From positions 124,001 through 188,000 of the forward strand of contig JAMLIC010000014.1 of the NCBI GenBank assembly GCA_023954375.1: a stretch of 64,000 bases of DNA, given 5' to 3'. The notes beneath the pieces are model-generated. The model searched no databases. It saw only the letters and a program-made list of their open reading frames with translations, and was not told where the DNA came from. Numbering within the stretch: the first letter of the stretch is position 1; every line of letters starts with the position of its first letter. This stretch comes from Planctomycetota bacterium (GTDB taxonomy: Bacteria > Planctomycetota > J058). Positions 40,990 through 49,340 of this stretch are shown piece after piece. A program made the position numbers and the translations under genes.

Positions 40990-41667
40990 GTGCAGCCCGA
41001 CCTGACCTCGCCCGGCGACCTCCGCCCCGCCCTCGTGCTGGCGCTGGCCCGCCTGCTGGTCTTCGGCGCGCCGGTGCTGGCGCCCGGCCTGGCGGTCTGG
41101 GGGCTCGTGGCCCTGGCGGGAGGGCCGAAGCCGCTGGCTCACCTCGTCGCGGAGGCGGCCCTGCTGCTCCTGGCGGCGCTCCTCCCCGCCGCGCCGGCCG
41201 CGCTCGCCGCGCTGGCCGAGACGCTCTGGCCCGGGCGCGGCCGCCGCCGCTGCGACCTGCTCGCGGCCGCGCTGTGCGTCCCGATCGGGGCGGCCGCGGC
41301 CGCCGCGATGACCGCGCAGGCGCTCAACACGGCCGCCGTCCTCGGGGGTCAGGGCGCGCTGCTCGGCTTCGGGGCGGCCCTGCAGGAGCCGTGGGCGCTC
41401 GGCGTCGCCGCCGAGATCGGCGCCTGCTACGGGCTGGTGCTCGGGGCCGCGACGTTCGCGCGGCGCCGCGGCGCCGAGCTCGTCGACGTCGCCGTGACCT
41501 CCGGCTACGTCCCCGCCGCCGCCCTGCTGGCCCTGGCGCTCGCCCTGCGGAGCGAGCCGCTCCTCTGGGGCGCCCTGGTCGTCCCAGGCCCGGGCTGCGC
41601 CGTGGCCGCGCTGGCCTGGCGCGCCGACGCCCTGGCGGCGCGCCTCCATGGACGGCGACCCGTGTGA
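40990..41667 (+). CDS. Multi-pass membrane protein, paralogue 4 of 4
   Basis: 225 aa from a GTG at 40990 preceded by GGGAGGGCGGAAGG. The marker loop reads 'AETLWPGRGRRRCDLLAAAL' (about 75-94) and the N-terminus 'ARLLVFGAPVLAPGLAVWGL' parallels paralogue 1. Hydrophobic throughout, about six segments. It is separated from paralogue 3 by 120 bases, in which I see only a 14-codon frame that is not convincing. The four genes look like a diverging tandem family; role unknown. Confidence 0.72.
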   Translation: MQPDLTSPGDLRPALVLALARLLVFGAPVLAPGLAVWGLVALAGGPKPLAHLVAEAALLLLAALLPAAPAALAALAETLWPGRGRRRCDLLAAALCVPIGAAAAAAMTAQALNTAAVLGGQGALLGFGAALQEPWALGVAAEIGACYGLVLGAATFARRRGAELVDVAVTSGYVPAAALLALALALRSEPLLWGALVVPGPGCAVAALAWRADALAARLHGRRPV

Positions 41668-41796
41668 CCGCCGCGCAGCGCCACCCACCTGCTGCACCCA
41701 CGTCTCAGGGACGGACACCTGAACCGATCCCCCTTCCCCACCCGCCACTTACGCCGCGGCCTCGGCCTTGCGCGGCGGGACGGACGAGAGGGTGCC

Positions 41797-42615
41797 ATGA
41801 CGGTCGGGTGCGTGCTGGCAGGCGAGATAGAAGCGTTCCGCGACGAGCGGATCGTCTCGCGGTTCGTTGCCCTCGGGCCCATCCTCGTGCCGCTCGGGAG
41901 CTACTACGAGTCGCCGTCCGGCACGCTCGAGGTCCCGCTCCACCCCCGGAGCGTCCTGGCCGCCTACGCGCGCCTGGGGTCGTTCGTGCTCACGCTCGGC
42001 GCGATCGGCGCCGCGAGCGCCTGCCTCGTCGGCCGCGACCTCGGCCACCTCCTCCCCTGGGCCCTCCTCGCCGTGCCGCTGGCGGCCGCGCTCGCCTGGT
42101 GGTCGCACACCCGCGGGCGCGCGACCTCGCCCGACCTGGCCCGGCGTCGCGAGGTCCTCGCGGCCGCCACGGGCCGCGGCGCCCTGCCCGCGTGGCTCAC
42201 GGACGACGAGGTCCGCGCGACGCGCCGGCGCCTGCTCGCGACCTGGCAGGAGCGCCGCCGCCGCTGGCGCGAGGGCGTCGACTGGCGCGAGGTCGCCCGC
42301 CGCGGCGCCGACCGCGCCGAGGCGGCCCACCTCGTGGCCGCGATCGCCACCTACGAGGCCGCCCACGCGCGCACCCCCGAGGCGACGGCGCTGGCCGAGG
42401 CCGCCTGGGCGCACGCGCTCGGTGGGGTGCGCGAGAGGAAGCAGGCCATGGCCAAGGCCGAGACCGTCGAGCTGCCCGCCCCGCCGCCGGCCCGCGCGCG
42501 CATCGCCGTGCGCTGCGGCGCGTGCGGCGTGAAGGCGAAGGTCCCGGCCCGCCTCGCCGGCCGCAAGGTGCGCTGCGCCTGCCGCGAGCCCGTGGCCGTG
42601 CCGACGGCCGCCTGA
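41797..42615 (+). CDS. Membrane protein with C-terminal zinc ribbon
   Basis: 272 aa. The first 50 residues contain 'FVALGPILVPLGSYYESPSGTLEVPL', then two hydrophobic segments (about 58-78 and 85-103), a long Arg-rich helical cytoplasmic region (about 105-230) and a terminal zinc ribbon 'RCGACGVKAKVPARLAGRKVRCACREPV' (about 240-267). This ribbon type (CxxC, then 'P..LAGR.V.C.C') is common in planctomycete and myxobacterial proteins of unknown function. The preceding 129 bases hold no recognisable feature. It ends one base before the stop of the convergent carboxypeptidase gene. Confidence 0.75.
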   Translation: MTVGCVLAGEIEAFRDERIVSRFVALGPILVPLGSYYESPSGTLEVPLHPRSVLAAYARLGSFVLTLGAIGAASACLVGRDLGHLLPWALLAVPLAAALAWWSHTRGRATSPDLARRREVLAAATGRGALPAWLTDDEVRATRRRLLATWQERRRRWREGVDWREVARRGADRAEAAHLVAAIATYEAAHARTPEATALAEAAWAHALGGVRERKQAMAKAETVELPAPPPARARIAVRCGACGVKAKVPARLAGRKVRCACREPVAVPTAA

Positions 42616-42616
42616 C

Positions 42617-44305
42617 CTACTCCGCCTTGCGCGTCGGCACCCGCACCGGCGCGGGCACGCGGTGGATCGGGAAGAGCCGCCCCACAGCCAGCCCGCCGTC
42701 GAGCAGCTCCCAGCGGGCGAAGCCGTCGTCCGAGTGGGGCTCGAGCAGGTAGACGGCGAGCGTGCCGGCGCGCTGCGCCGTGCGCACGAGCGGCGTGCCG
42801 GCCGGGAAGCGCGCCTTGCGGCGCTCGGGGCGCACCGAGAGGACCGTCTCGAAGCGCACCGGCGGCGGCTTCTGCGACAGCGGGACCTCGACGCCGCCCA
42901 TGGGGACGGGCGCCGCGGCCACGTCGGGGCTGAAGGTCTTCTCGATCTTCAGGACCGTATAGCTCTCGACCTCGAGGTCCACCTCGTCCGTCAACAGGTC
43001 GACCTCGACCCCGTGCCCGCGCAGGCGGTCGACGAGCGGCGCCTCCAGCACGTAGGCGGCCGGCGTCGACACCGACGCGGTCGGCACGAACCAGCGGTGA
43101 TGCGGCACGCGGTAGCGCACGACCTCGCGCCCCGGGTAGCGGTGCGCGACGAGGGCCTCGCGCTCGAAGGCCACGACCTCCACCTCGTCGCCGTCGAGCG
43201 CGTGGGCCGGGTGGTCGAAGACGAGCGCCCCGTCCGCGTCGCGGCGCGCGACCCCGTGGTCGATCCCCACCGTCGGCCGCGGGTCGAGCGACCGCCCGCG
43301 CTCGATGACCCGCCGCTCCTCTCGCTCGACCACGTCGATCACCTGCGGCGCCTCGCGCGCGAAGGTGCGGAAGAGCGCCAGGAGCCAGGCGTACATGACG
43401 TCGCAGCGGCGCCGGTAGTCGAGGTAGCTGTAGGTCTCGAGGAGCACGTCGAGGCGCCCGAGCAACCCCCGGTAGTGGCTGCCGAACCGCGGCAGGGCCG
43501 GGTAGGTGTGCCACCCGGACTCGGGCACGCCGTCGACCACGTAGTTGCCGTACCACCCCGCGCGGTAGCCGTGCTCGCGCTCGACCTCGCCGCCGATCCG
43601 CTCGAGGAGGCCGCGCGCCAGCCCCAGCACCTCGGCGAACAGCGCCTGGTTGCCGTGCGACGTGTCGTAGGTCAGGTCGAACGCCGTGATGCTCCCGTCC
43701 GACGTGTGGCAGTCGATCACGACGTGCGGCCACCAGCGCTGGTACAGGCGCGCGAGGTTGCGCGACTCGACCGCCTCCTGCTTCGTGTAGTCCCGGTTGA
43801 GGTTCCAGCCCTCGCCCGAGTTGCGCGTCCCGACGCCGCCCTCCGGGTTCACCTGCCCCTCGAGGTTGGCCAGGTCGAGGCGCCGGTTCTCGGGCCGGAT
43901 CCGGTCGTTGCCGTCGGGGTTGAGGTCCGGGACGAGCACCAGGCAGGCCCGCGAGAGGACCTCGCGGCCGACCTCCCTCAGGCGCCCGATCGTCAGGTCC
44001 CTCGCCAGCGCCTGGATCGCCTCCTTCCCCTCGACCTCGCCGGCGTGGATGTTCGCCTGGCAGAGGACCACCACCTTGCCCTGCGCCCGCGCCGCCTCGG
44101 GCGTGAAGCAGCCGCGGTCGCTCACGACGAGCACCGCCTGGTCGCGGCCCTCGGCGGAGAGCCCCATGCTCGAGATCCGCACCAGGTCCGTGCGCCCGGC
44201 CAGGTCGCGCACGAAGGCCAGCACGTCGTCGTGGCGCGAGGTCTCGCGATGGTCGGTCGCCTCGGCGCGGGTGAGAAGGTCGGTCACGGGCGCCTCCTGC
44301 GTCAC
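42617..44305 (-). CDS. M14-family zinc carboxypeptidase-like protein
   Basis: 562 aa, GTG start. The metal site has His87/Glu90 in 'QANIHAGEVEGKE' and the second His200 in 'VVIDCHTSDG'; the substrate-binding stretch is 'PDLNPDGNDRIRPENRRLD' and 'GWNLNRDYTK'. The general-base Glu is likely in 'DVLLETYSYLDYRRR' (about 289). Residues about 380-560 form a C-terminal beta domain. There is no signal peptide, so it appears cytoplasmic, unlike most digestive members; related proteins are annotated as peptidase M14 or succinylglutamate desuccinylase-like. It is the last gene of a five-gene operon and overlaps the thioesterase stop (GTGA). Confidence 0.86.
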   Translation of the reverse strand: MTQEAPVTDLLTRAEATDHRETSRHDDVLAFVRDLAGRTDLVRISSMGLSAEGRDQAVLVVSDRGCFTPEAARAQGKVVVLCQANIHAGEVEGKEAIQALARDLTIGRLREVGREVLSRACLVLVPDLNPDGNDRIRPENRRLDLANLEGQVNPEGGVGTRNSGEGWNLNRDYTKQEAVESRNLARLYQRWWPHVVIDCHTSDGSITAFDLTYDTSHGNQALFAEVLGLARGLLERIGGEVEREHGYRAGWYGNYVVDGVPESGWHTYPALPRFGSHYRGLLGRLDVLLETYSYLDYRRRCDVMYAWLLALFRTFAREAPQVIDVVEREERRVIERGRSLDPRPTVGIDHGVARRDADGALVFDHPAHALDGDEVEVVAFEREALVAHRYPGREVVRYRVPHHRWFVPTASVSTPAAYVLEAPLVDRLRGHGVEVDLLTDEVDLEVESYTVLKIEKTFSPDVAAAPVPMGGVEVPLSQKPPPVRFETVLSVRPERRKARFPAGTPLVRTAQRAGTLAVYLLEPHSDDGFARWELLDGGLAVGRLFPIHRVPAPVRVPTRKAE

Positions 44306-44775
44306 GGCCGCCGCCGGGCCTGCTTCCTCGCCGCCATCCGCTCCCGCGCCGCCGCCTCGAGCCGCCGCTCCTCGTCGGTCTCCGCCCGCAGCGGCGGCAC
44401 GGCCGTCGGCCGCCCGGCCTCGTCGATCGCGACCATCGTCACGAAGCAGGTGTTCGTGTGGCGCGTCACGCCGGTGGCGATGTTCGTCGCGTGCACCTCG
44501 ACGCCCACCTCCATGGACGAGCGGCCGACGGCGTGCACGCTGGCGACGATCCGCACCAGCTCGCCGATCTCGATCGGCGCGTGGAACGCCACCTGGTCGA
44601 ACGTCGCCGTGACCGCGATCCGGCCCGCGTGGCGGATCGCCGCCGCCGCGGCCGCCTTGTCGATCAGCGACAGGATCGTCCCGCCGAACACCTTGCCGAG
44701 GATGTTGGCGTGCTGCGGCATCATCAGCTCGGCCAGCTCGGTCCGCGACTGCGACGGGGTCTTCGCGTCGGTCAC
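44302..44775 (-). CDS. Hot-dog fold acyl-CoA thioesterase
   Basis: 157 aa from the GTG at 44775. The family pattern of YciA/BACH-type hexameric thioesterases is present: 'ELAELMMPQHANILGKVFGGTILSLIDKAAAAAAIRHA', then 'VTATFDQVAFHAPIEIGELVRIVASVHAVGRSSMEVGVEV' and 'CFVTMVAID'. The Asn/Asp catalytic region 'HANILGKVFGG.I...D' is intact. These enzymes hydrolyse medium- to long-chain acyl-CoA to free acid and CoA in the cytoplasm. The C-terminus is a short charged helix. It overlaps both neighbours by four bases. Confidence 0.92.
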   Translation of the reverse strand: MTDAKTPSQSRTELAELMMPQHANILGKVFGGTILSLIDKAAAAAAIRHAGRIAVTATFDQVAFHAPIEIGELVRIVASVHAVGRSSMEVGVEVHATNIATGVTRHTNTCFVTMVAIDEAGRPTAVPPLRAETDEERRLEAAARERMAARKQARRRP

Positions 44776-45647
44776 TCGCGCCACCTCGGCACCTCGCCCC
44801 AGCCCAGCTTCTGGCGGAGGAGGAAGTAGTACGAGCGCGCCGCCGGGGTCACGAGGAGGAAGTCCTGCGCGGCCCGCCCGACCTCGAACACGCTCCCGGC
44901 CACCAGCGGCAGGAGCACGTGCCCGTCGAGCACGACGGCCGCCTCCGTCACCTGCGTGCGCAGGGTGAAGCGCAGGCCGTGGTCGCCGCCGACCACGACC
45001 GGCCGGTTCGTGAGCGCGTGCGGGGCGATCGGCGTGACGATGAACGCCTGCAGCCCGGGGGTGAGGATCGGGCCGCCGAGCGACAGCGAGTAGGCGGTCG
45101 ACCCGACGGGCGTCGAGATCACGATCCCGTCGGCGCGGTACTGCGTGGCGTGCTGCCCGTCGACGTCCATGTCGAGCGTCAGGAGCCGCGTCGGCAGCCC
45201 CTGCTGCACGGCGGCGTCGTTGAGCGCGTACTCGGTCGCCGTCCGGTCGCCGGTGCGCACGACGCAGCGCAGGCGCATGCGCGGCTGGATGCGCAGGTCG
45301 AGCGCCTGCCGCCCCTCGACCCAGTCGCGCACCTCGACCTCCGTGAACTCGGCCAGGAAGCCGAGCTTGCCCAGGTTGATCCCGAGCGTGGGCACCTGCG
45401 CGTCGCGCATGGCCCGCGCGGCCGAGAGCATGGTCCCGTCGCCGCCGACCGAGATCGCCAGGTCGGCGGCCCGCGCGGCGTCGGCGATGTCCTCCTGCCC
45501 GTCGACGAAGGTGAGCGTCTCGAGCCCGGCGCGCTCGAGCCACTGCGCGATCGAGCGCGCGACCTCCTGCCCGGCCGGCTTGAAGGGCGTCCCGTAGACC
45601 AGCACCCGGCGCAGGTCCTCGCGGCGGAGGCTGCGCGCCGGGCTCAC
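44772..45647 (-). CDS. nadK: NAD kinase
   Basis: 291 aa, normal for bacterial NadK. Diagnostic motifs: 'ISVGGDGTMLSAARA' (the GGDG phosphate site), 'LGINLGKLGFLAEF', 'YALNDAAVQQG' and 'DGIVISTPVGSTAYSLSLGGPIL'. The enzyme phosphorylates NAD to NADP, the only route to NADP. GTG starts and stops overlap with both neighbours (GTGA). Why it is embedded between an ArsA-like ATPase and a thioesterase is not obvious; NADP supply for lipid metabolism is one reading. Confidence 0.96.
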   Translation of the reverse strand: MSPARSLRREDLRRVLVYGTPFKPAGQEVARSIAQWLERAGLETLTFVDGQEDIADAARAADLAISVGGDGTMLSAARAMRDAQVPTLGINLGKLGFLAEFTEVEVRDWVEGRQALDLRIQPRMRLRCVVRTGDRTATEYALNDAAVQQGLPTRLLTLDMDVDGQHATQYRADGIVISTPVGSTAYSLSLGGPILTPGLQAFIVTPIAPHALTNRPVVVGGDHGLRFTLRTQVTEAAVVLDGHVLLPLVAGSVFEVGRAAQDFLLVTPAARSYYFLLRQKLGWGEVPRWRE

Positions 45648-46873
45648 GGGGTCACCTGGGGCACCCTCGCGCCGCCCTCGATCACGCTCGGGAACAGCTC
45701 CTCGACCAGCCGCCGCAGGCCCTCGATGTCGTGCACGTCGCGGGCGAAGCTCGGCACCTCGCGCACGAGGACGCCCTTGCCGGGCCCCTGCGCCAGGCCC
45801 TCGATCCGCAGCCGGTCGCCGGCCGCGTGCAGCTCCTGGTCGACGAACGCGCGCAGCGCCGCGCCGAGGAGCGGCGACGGGGTCCCCGCCGCGCGGGCGG
45901 CGGCCTCCGCCTCGCGCAGGACCTCGTGCGGGCCGACCGCGCGCAGGCGCGCGCGCAGCGCCTCGCGCGGCCCCTCCTCGTCGACCGTGCTCGGCTGCAC
46001 GCGGTTGACGACGACGGCGTCGAGGCGCATCTCGAGCTCGCGCAGCCGGTCGCAGAAGAAGCCGGCCTCGGCCAGCGGCAGGGGCTGCGGCGACGTGACC
46101 ACGACGAACGAGGTGAACGGCTCGCGCAGGAGCGCGTCGACCCGCCCGGCGCGGGCGCGGAAGCCCTCGTACATGCCCTCGAAGGCCCGGAAGAAGTCGG
46201 CGAAGTCCTCGACGAACTTGAGGCCGATGAGCTCGTCGACCTTCGTGACCAGCTTGCCGAGCGCCCGCCCGAGGAAGCCGAGCGACTTCATGCCGGCCTC
46301 GGCCCACGGCTTCAGGAACACCTGCAGCATGTTCTCGTCGAAGGCGTCGGTCATGCGCTTCGGCGCCTGCAGGAAGTCGAGGGCGTGCTTCGTCGGCGGC
46401 GTGTCGAGCACGATCAGGTCGAAGCGCCCCTCCTCGAACAGCTCGTAGAGCTTCTCCATGGCCATGTAGTCGGAGGAGCCGACGACCGTGGAGCTCATCT
46501 GCTGGTAGAACTTGTTCTGCAGGATCCGCCGCCGCTTGTCCTCGTCCTTCGCGTAGCGCTCGATCAGCCGGTCGAAGGTCCCCTTCGTGTCGAGCATGAG
46601 CGCGAAGAGCCGCCCCTTCGGCTCGACCCCCGCGGCGCGCAGCCGCTCGGGGGCCACCTCGACGACCTCGTTGCCGAGCTCCGTCAGGCCGAGCGAGTTC
46701 GCCAGCCGCCGCGCCGGGTCGATCGTGCACACGACCGCGCGCCGGCCGGCGAGCGCGGCGGCCAGCGCGATCGACGCCGACGTCGTCGTCTTGCCCACGC
46801 CGCCCGAGCCGCAGCAGATCACGACCTTGCGCTCGTCGAGCAGCTGCTCGAGCCGGGTCACCGGGCCGCTCAC
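45644..46873 (-). CDS. ArsA/Get3-like ATPase (second of a tandem pair)
   Basis: 409 aa. Deviant Walker A 'VICCGSGGVGKTTTSASIALAAAL' (about 18-40), switch I region 'VVCTIDPARRLANSLGL', switch II 'FDLIVLDTPPTKHALDFL', and 'VVVTSPQPLPLAEAGFF' match the ArsA/Get3 family. One ATPase domain only. The insertion region (about 110-230) is helical and could form a hydrophobic groove as in Get3, here with 'ENMLQVFLKPWAEAGMKSLGFLGRALGKL'. The arsenic-binding Cys triad of ArsA is not evident, so arsenite export is unlikely. Paired with the next upstream gene it resembles the two-gene ArsA-like ATPases of mycobacteria (Rv3679/Rv3680). Confidence 0.9.
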   Translation of the reverse strand: MSGPVTRLEQLLDERKVVICCGSGGVGKTTTSASIALAAALAGRRAVVCTIDPARRLANSLGLTELGNEVVEVAPERLRAAGVEPKGRLFALMLDTKGTFDRLIERYAKDEDKRRRILQNKFYQQMSSTVVGSSDYMAMEKLYELFEEGRFDLIVLDTPPTKHALDFLQAPKRMTDAFDENMLQVFLKPWAEAGMKSLGFLGRALGKLVTKVDELIGLKFVEDFADFFRAFEGMYEGFRARAGRVDALLREPFTSFVVVTSPQPLPLAEAGFFCDRLRELEMRLDAVVVNRVQPSTVDEEGPREALRARLRAVGPHEVLREAEAAARAAGTPSPLLGAALRAFVDQELHAAGDRLRIEGLAQGPGKGVLVREVPSFARDVHDIEGLRRLVEELFPSVIEGGARVPQVTP

Positions 46874-47874
46874 GCCGCCCCCGCCCCGGCCGGCCGCAGC
46901 GCGTCGCCCAGGCAGGCGGCCACCTGCTCCAGCTCGGCGAAGCCGAACCGCTCGGCGAACACGTGGGGTAGCTCGACGAGCGGCAGCTCGATCCGGGCGG
47001 CGAGCTCGCCCCGGTAGTGCTCGGTCAGCCCCCCGCGCACCTGGTCGCGCTCCGCGGCGCGCAGGAGCGCCGCGCGCGCGGCGCCCGGCTCCAGCCGCCC
47101 GCCCGTCAGCGCGTGCACGGCGGCCTCGCCCGGCGCCGACGCGAGCGCCGCCTCGACCGCGCCCGGCGCCACGCCCTGCAGCCGGCGCGGCGCGGCCGCG
47201 TTGAGCACGACGCACGACAGCGGCACGCTCGTGCGCGCCCTCGCCTCGTCGTGGAAGTGCACCGCCTCGTTGACCGGCATCTCCTCGGGGATCGTCACCA
47301 GGACGAGGCTCGTGAGCGTCGGGTTCTCCAGCAGCGCCTGCACGGCGAGCGCGTTCGTGCGCATGGGGCCGATCAGGAGCTTGCTCGCCTGCTCGGGCAG
47401 GCGCAGGAGCCCGAGCCCGTGGCCGGTGGCGGGCGCGTCGAAGATCACCAGGTCCCACACCGGGGTCTGGCGCCACCACGTGCGCTCCTCGACGAGCGTG
47501 GCGACCTTGCCCAGGCAGATCATCTCCTTGATCGCCGGCGAGACGCGGAACCACGACTCGAACAGGCGGCTGTCGACGACGTGCCGCACGAGGCGCTTGA
47601 ACTTGATCTGGGCCTGGATCCACTCGGCCGCGACCGTCTTCGGGTCGAGGTTCACGGCGGAGATCCCCTCGCGCAGCGCCATGACCTGGTCGCCGAGCGG
47701 CGGCGCGTCGAAGAGCTGCGACGTCCGCCCCTGGTCGTCCATCTTCACCAGGAGGACGTTCTTGCCCTGCCGCGCGGCCAGGAGCCCCAGCGCCGACGAC
47801 ACGACGGTCTTGCCCACCCCGCCCTTGCCGCTGACGACCAGCAGGCGCTTCGAGAACAGGTCCAGGGCTGACAC
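46870..47874 (-). CDS. ArsA/Get3-like ATPase (first of a tandem pair)
   Basis: 334 aa, GTG start with GGAG seven bases upstream. Deviant Walker A 'LLVVSGKGGVGKTVVSSALGLLAA' (about 10-33) has the intradimer Lys of the family; switch II is 'WDLVIFDAPATGHGLGLL'. It is shorter than its partner and has a distinct helical insert ('RHVVDSRLFESWFRVSPAIKEMICLGKV'). Such pairs are thought to form heterodimers that use ATP to chaperone membrane proteins or other hydrophobic cargo; cargo here is unknown. It heads the operon of five genes joined by GTGA overlaps. No ArsB, ArsD or ArsR gene is present. Confidence 0.9.
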   Translation of the reverse strand: MSALDLFSKRLLVVSGKGGVGKTVVSSALGLLAARQGKNVLLVKMDDQGRTSQLFDAPPLGDQVMALREGISAVNLDPKTVAAEWIQAQIKFKRLVRHVVDSRLFESWFRVSPAIKEMICLGKVATLVEERTWWRQTPVWDLVIFDAPATGHGLGLLRLPEQASKLLIGPMRTNALAVQALLENPTLTSLVLVTIPEEMPVNEAVHFHDEARARTSVPLSCVVLNAAAPRRLQGVAPGAVEAALASAPGEAAVHALTGGRLEPGAARAALLRAAERDQVRGGLTEHYRGELAARIELPLVELPHVFAERFGFAELEQVAACLGDALRPAGAGAA

Positions 47875-47982
47875 GGGCCGTCTCCAGGGAGGGGGTCCGG
47901 CGAGGTCTCCGGACGTGACGCGCGGCGTGCGCGGCAGGACGCCGACCGCACGCCGCTTCGAGGACTTCGGCCGATGGGCCCC

Positions 47983-48003
47983 GCGCCCCGCCGAGCGGGG
48001 CGC
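47983..48003 (-). terminator. Hairpin after the small basic protein gene
   Basis: Perfect 9-bp stem (47983-47991/47995-48003) with loop CGA, 17 bases beyond the stop at 48020 and before the ArsA-like gene. No U tract. Confidence 0.5.
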
Positions 48004-48019
48004 AGGCGCCGTCACTCGA

Positions 48020-48181
48020 TCAGGTCGCGCGCGCCCGCTTGATGCGGTTCTTGCGCCGCGCCTTGAGCATCAGCTTGACGTTCTTGTACTTCTTGCCGCG
48101 CGGCATGTGGCTCGCCGGCTTGGCCCGGAAGCCGTGGCGCTTGCGGTGGATCTTCGCGCTCTTGCGGATGTTGACCTGCAC
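48020..48181 (-). CDS. 53-aa highly basic protein, possibly ribosomal (bL34-like motif)
   Basis: A short frame, GTG start with GGAG six bases upstream. More than a third of residues are Lys, Arg or His, with 'IHRKRHGFRAKPASH' and 'LKARRKNRIKRARAT'. The 'HGFRA' piece and basic C-terminus recall ribosomal protein bL34 ('SHGFRARMAT...'), but the middle ('MPRGKKYKNVKLMLKA') does not fit, so it may be another ribosome- or nucleic-acid-associated protein. No Cys. It is a monocistronic-looking gene between a hairpin and a divergent acyltransferase gene. The reading frame is supported by composition and by the ribosome site, not by a family match. Confidence 0.6.
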   Translation of the reverse strand: MQVNIRKSAKIHRKRHGFRAKPASHMPRGKKYKNVKLMLKARRKNRIKRARAT

Positions 48182-48344
48182 GGCCGTCTCCAACTTCCCG
48201 TGGACGGGGACGCTCTGTCGAGATGATGGTCCACGGTCGCCCGTGGGAAGCCGCGTATGTTACGGCCAGACCGGGGCCCTGGCAAGCCTCCCTCACCCCC
48301 TTGCGCCGGCCGGTATCCTCCCCGGACGCCAGAGGAGGCACCCC

Positions 48345-49340
48345 GTGAACCCGCTCGGCCGGACCCTCGTCCGCCGGGCCCTGCAGACCCTCGACGGGGT
48401 CCGCGGGCTCGAGCGGCTCGAGACCATGCCCTTCCGGGACGAGGGCTTCGGCTTCGACCGCTTCGGCCTGGAGCGCGAGGCGTTCTGGGCCGGCTACCTC
48501 GTCGTCCGTCAGCTCTACCGCCGCTGGTTCCGCGTCCGCTCGACCGGGCACGAGAACGTCCCCCGCGAGGGCCGCGTCATCCTCGCCCCGAACCACTCGG
48601 GGCTCCTCCCCTTCGACGCGGCGATGGTCACCTGCGACCTGCTCGAGCGGCTCGACCCGCCGCGCAGCGTCCGCGCGATCGTCGACCACTTCGCCTTCGC
48701 GCTCCCCTACGTGGGTGTGTTCATGCAGCGGACCGGCCAGGTCCCCGGGACGACGCGCAACTTCGCCGACCTCCTGCGCCAGGAGGAGATGGTCCTCGTC
48801 TTCCCCGAGGGGACGCGCGGGATCGTGAAGCCCTGGCGCGAGCGCTACCGCCTGCAGAAGTTCAACGTCGGGTTCATCGAGCTGGCGATCGAGCACGAGG
48901 CGCCGATCGTCCCGGTCGCGGTCATCGGCGCCGAGGAGCAGGCGCCGGTCCTCTTCGGGTCGCGCGCCCTGGGCAAGAGGCTGGGCATGCCGATCTTCCC
49001 GGTCACGCCCACGTTCCCCCTCCTCGGGCCCCTCGGGCTGATCCCCTACCCCTCGCAGTACCACATCGCCTACGGGGAGCCGCTGTGGCTCCACCGCGAG
49101 TATCCCCGCGAGGCGGCGCGCGACCCGGGCGTCCTCCAGGCGCTGGCGCAGCAGGTCCAGGCGCGCGTGCAGGGGATGCTCGACCTCGGGCTCGAGGTGC
49201 GCGCCGGCCGCGCGCCGGCCGGCGAGTGGGCGCGCTCGCTCCGCGCCGCCAGCGCGGCCGCGGGGAGCAACAACGGCCCGGCCGTCCCCGCCGGCGACGG
49301 CGCGCGCCCGGCGCACGTCAGCGAGGGGGGTGCCCGGTGA
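48345..49340 (+). CDS. PlsC-family lysophospholipid acyltransferase
   Basis: 331 aa from the GTG at 48345 (AGAGGAGG upstream); upstream extension of the frame is not protein-like. The acyltransferase blocks are 'VILAPNHSGLLPFDAAM' (His-Asp motif, with six residues between His and Asp instead of the classical four), 'VGVFMQRTGQVPG' , 'LVFPEGTRGIVKPW' and 'APIVPVAVIGAEEQ'. Such enzymes move acyl groups to glycerol-3-phosphate or related acceptors at the membrane. It overlaps the epimerase gene by four bases, a pairing also known in actinobacteria (Rv0502/Rv0501). A TATGTT -10-like element lies at 48256-48261. Confidence 0.88.
   Translation: MNPLGRTLVRRALQTLDGVRGLERLETMPFRDEGFGFDRFGLEREAFWAGYLVVRQLYRRWFRVRSTGHENVPREGRVILAPNHSGLLPFDAAMVTCDLLERLDPPRSVRAIVDHFAFALPYVGVFMQRTGQVPGTTRNFADLLRQEEMVLVFPEGTRGIVKPWRERYRLQKFNVGFIELAIEHEAPIVPVAVIGAEEQAPVLFGSRALGKRLGMPIFPVTPTFPLLGPLGLIPYPSQYHIAYGEPLWLHREYPREAARDPGVLQALAQQVQARVQGMLDLGLEVRAGRAPAGEWARSLRAASAAAGSNNGPAVPAGDGARPAHVSEGGAR

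Noticed and set aside
45644..47874. Arsenite efflux operon
   Set aside because: The ATPases match ArsA/Get3, but the metal-binding cysteines and ArsB/ArsD/ArsR genes are absent.
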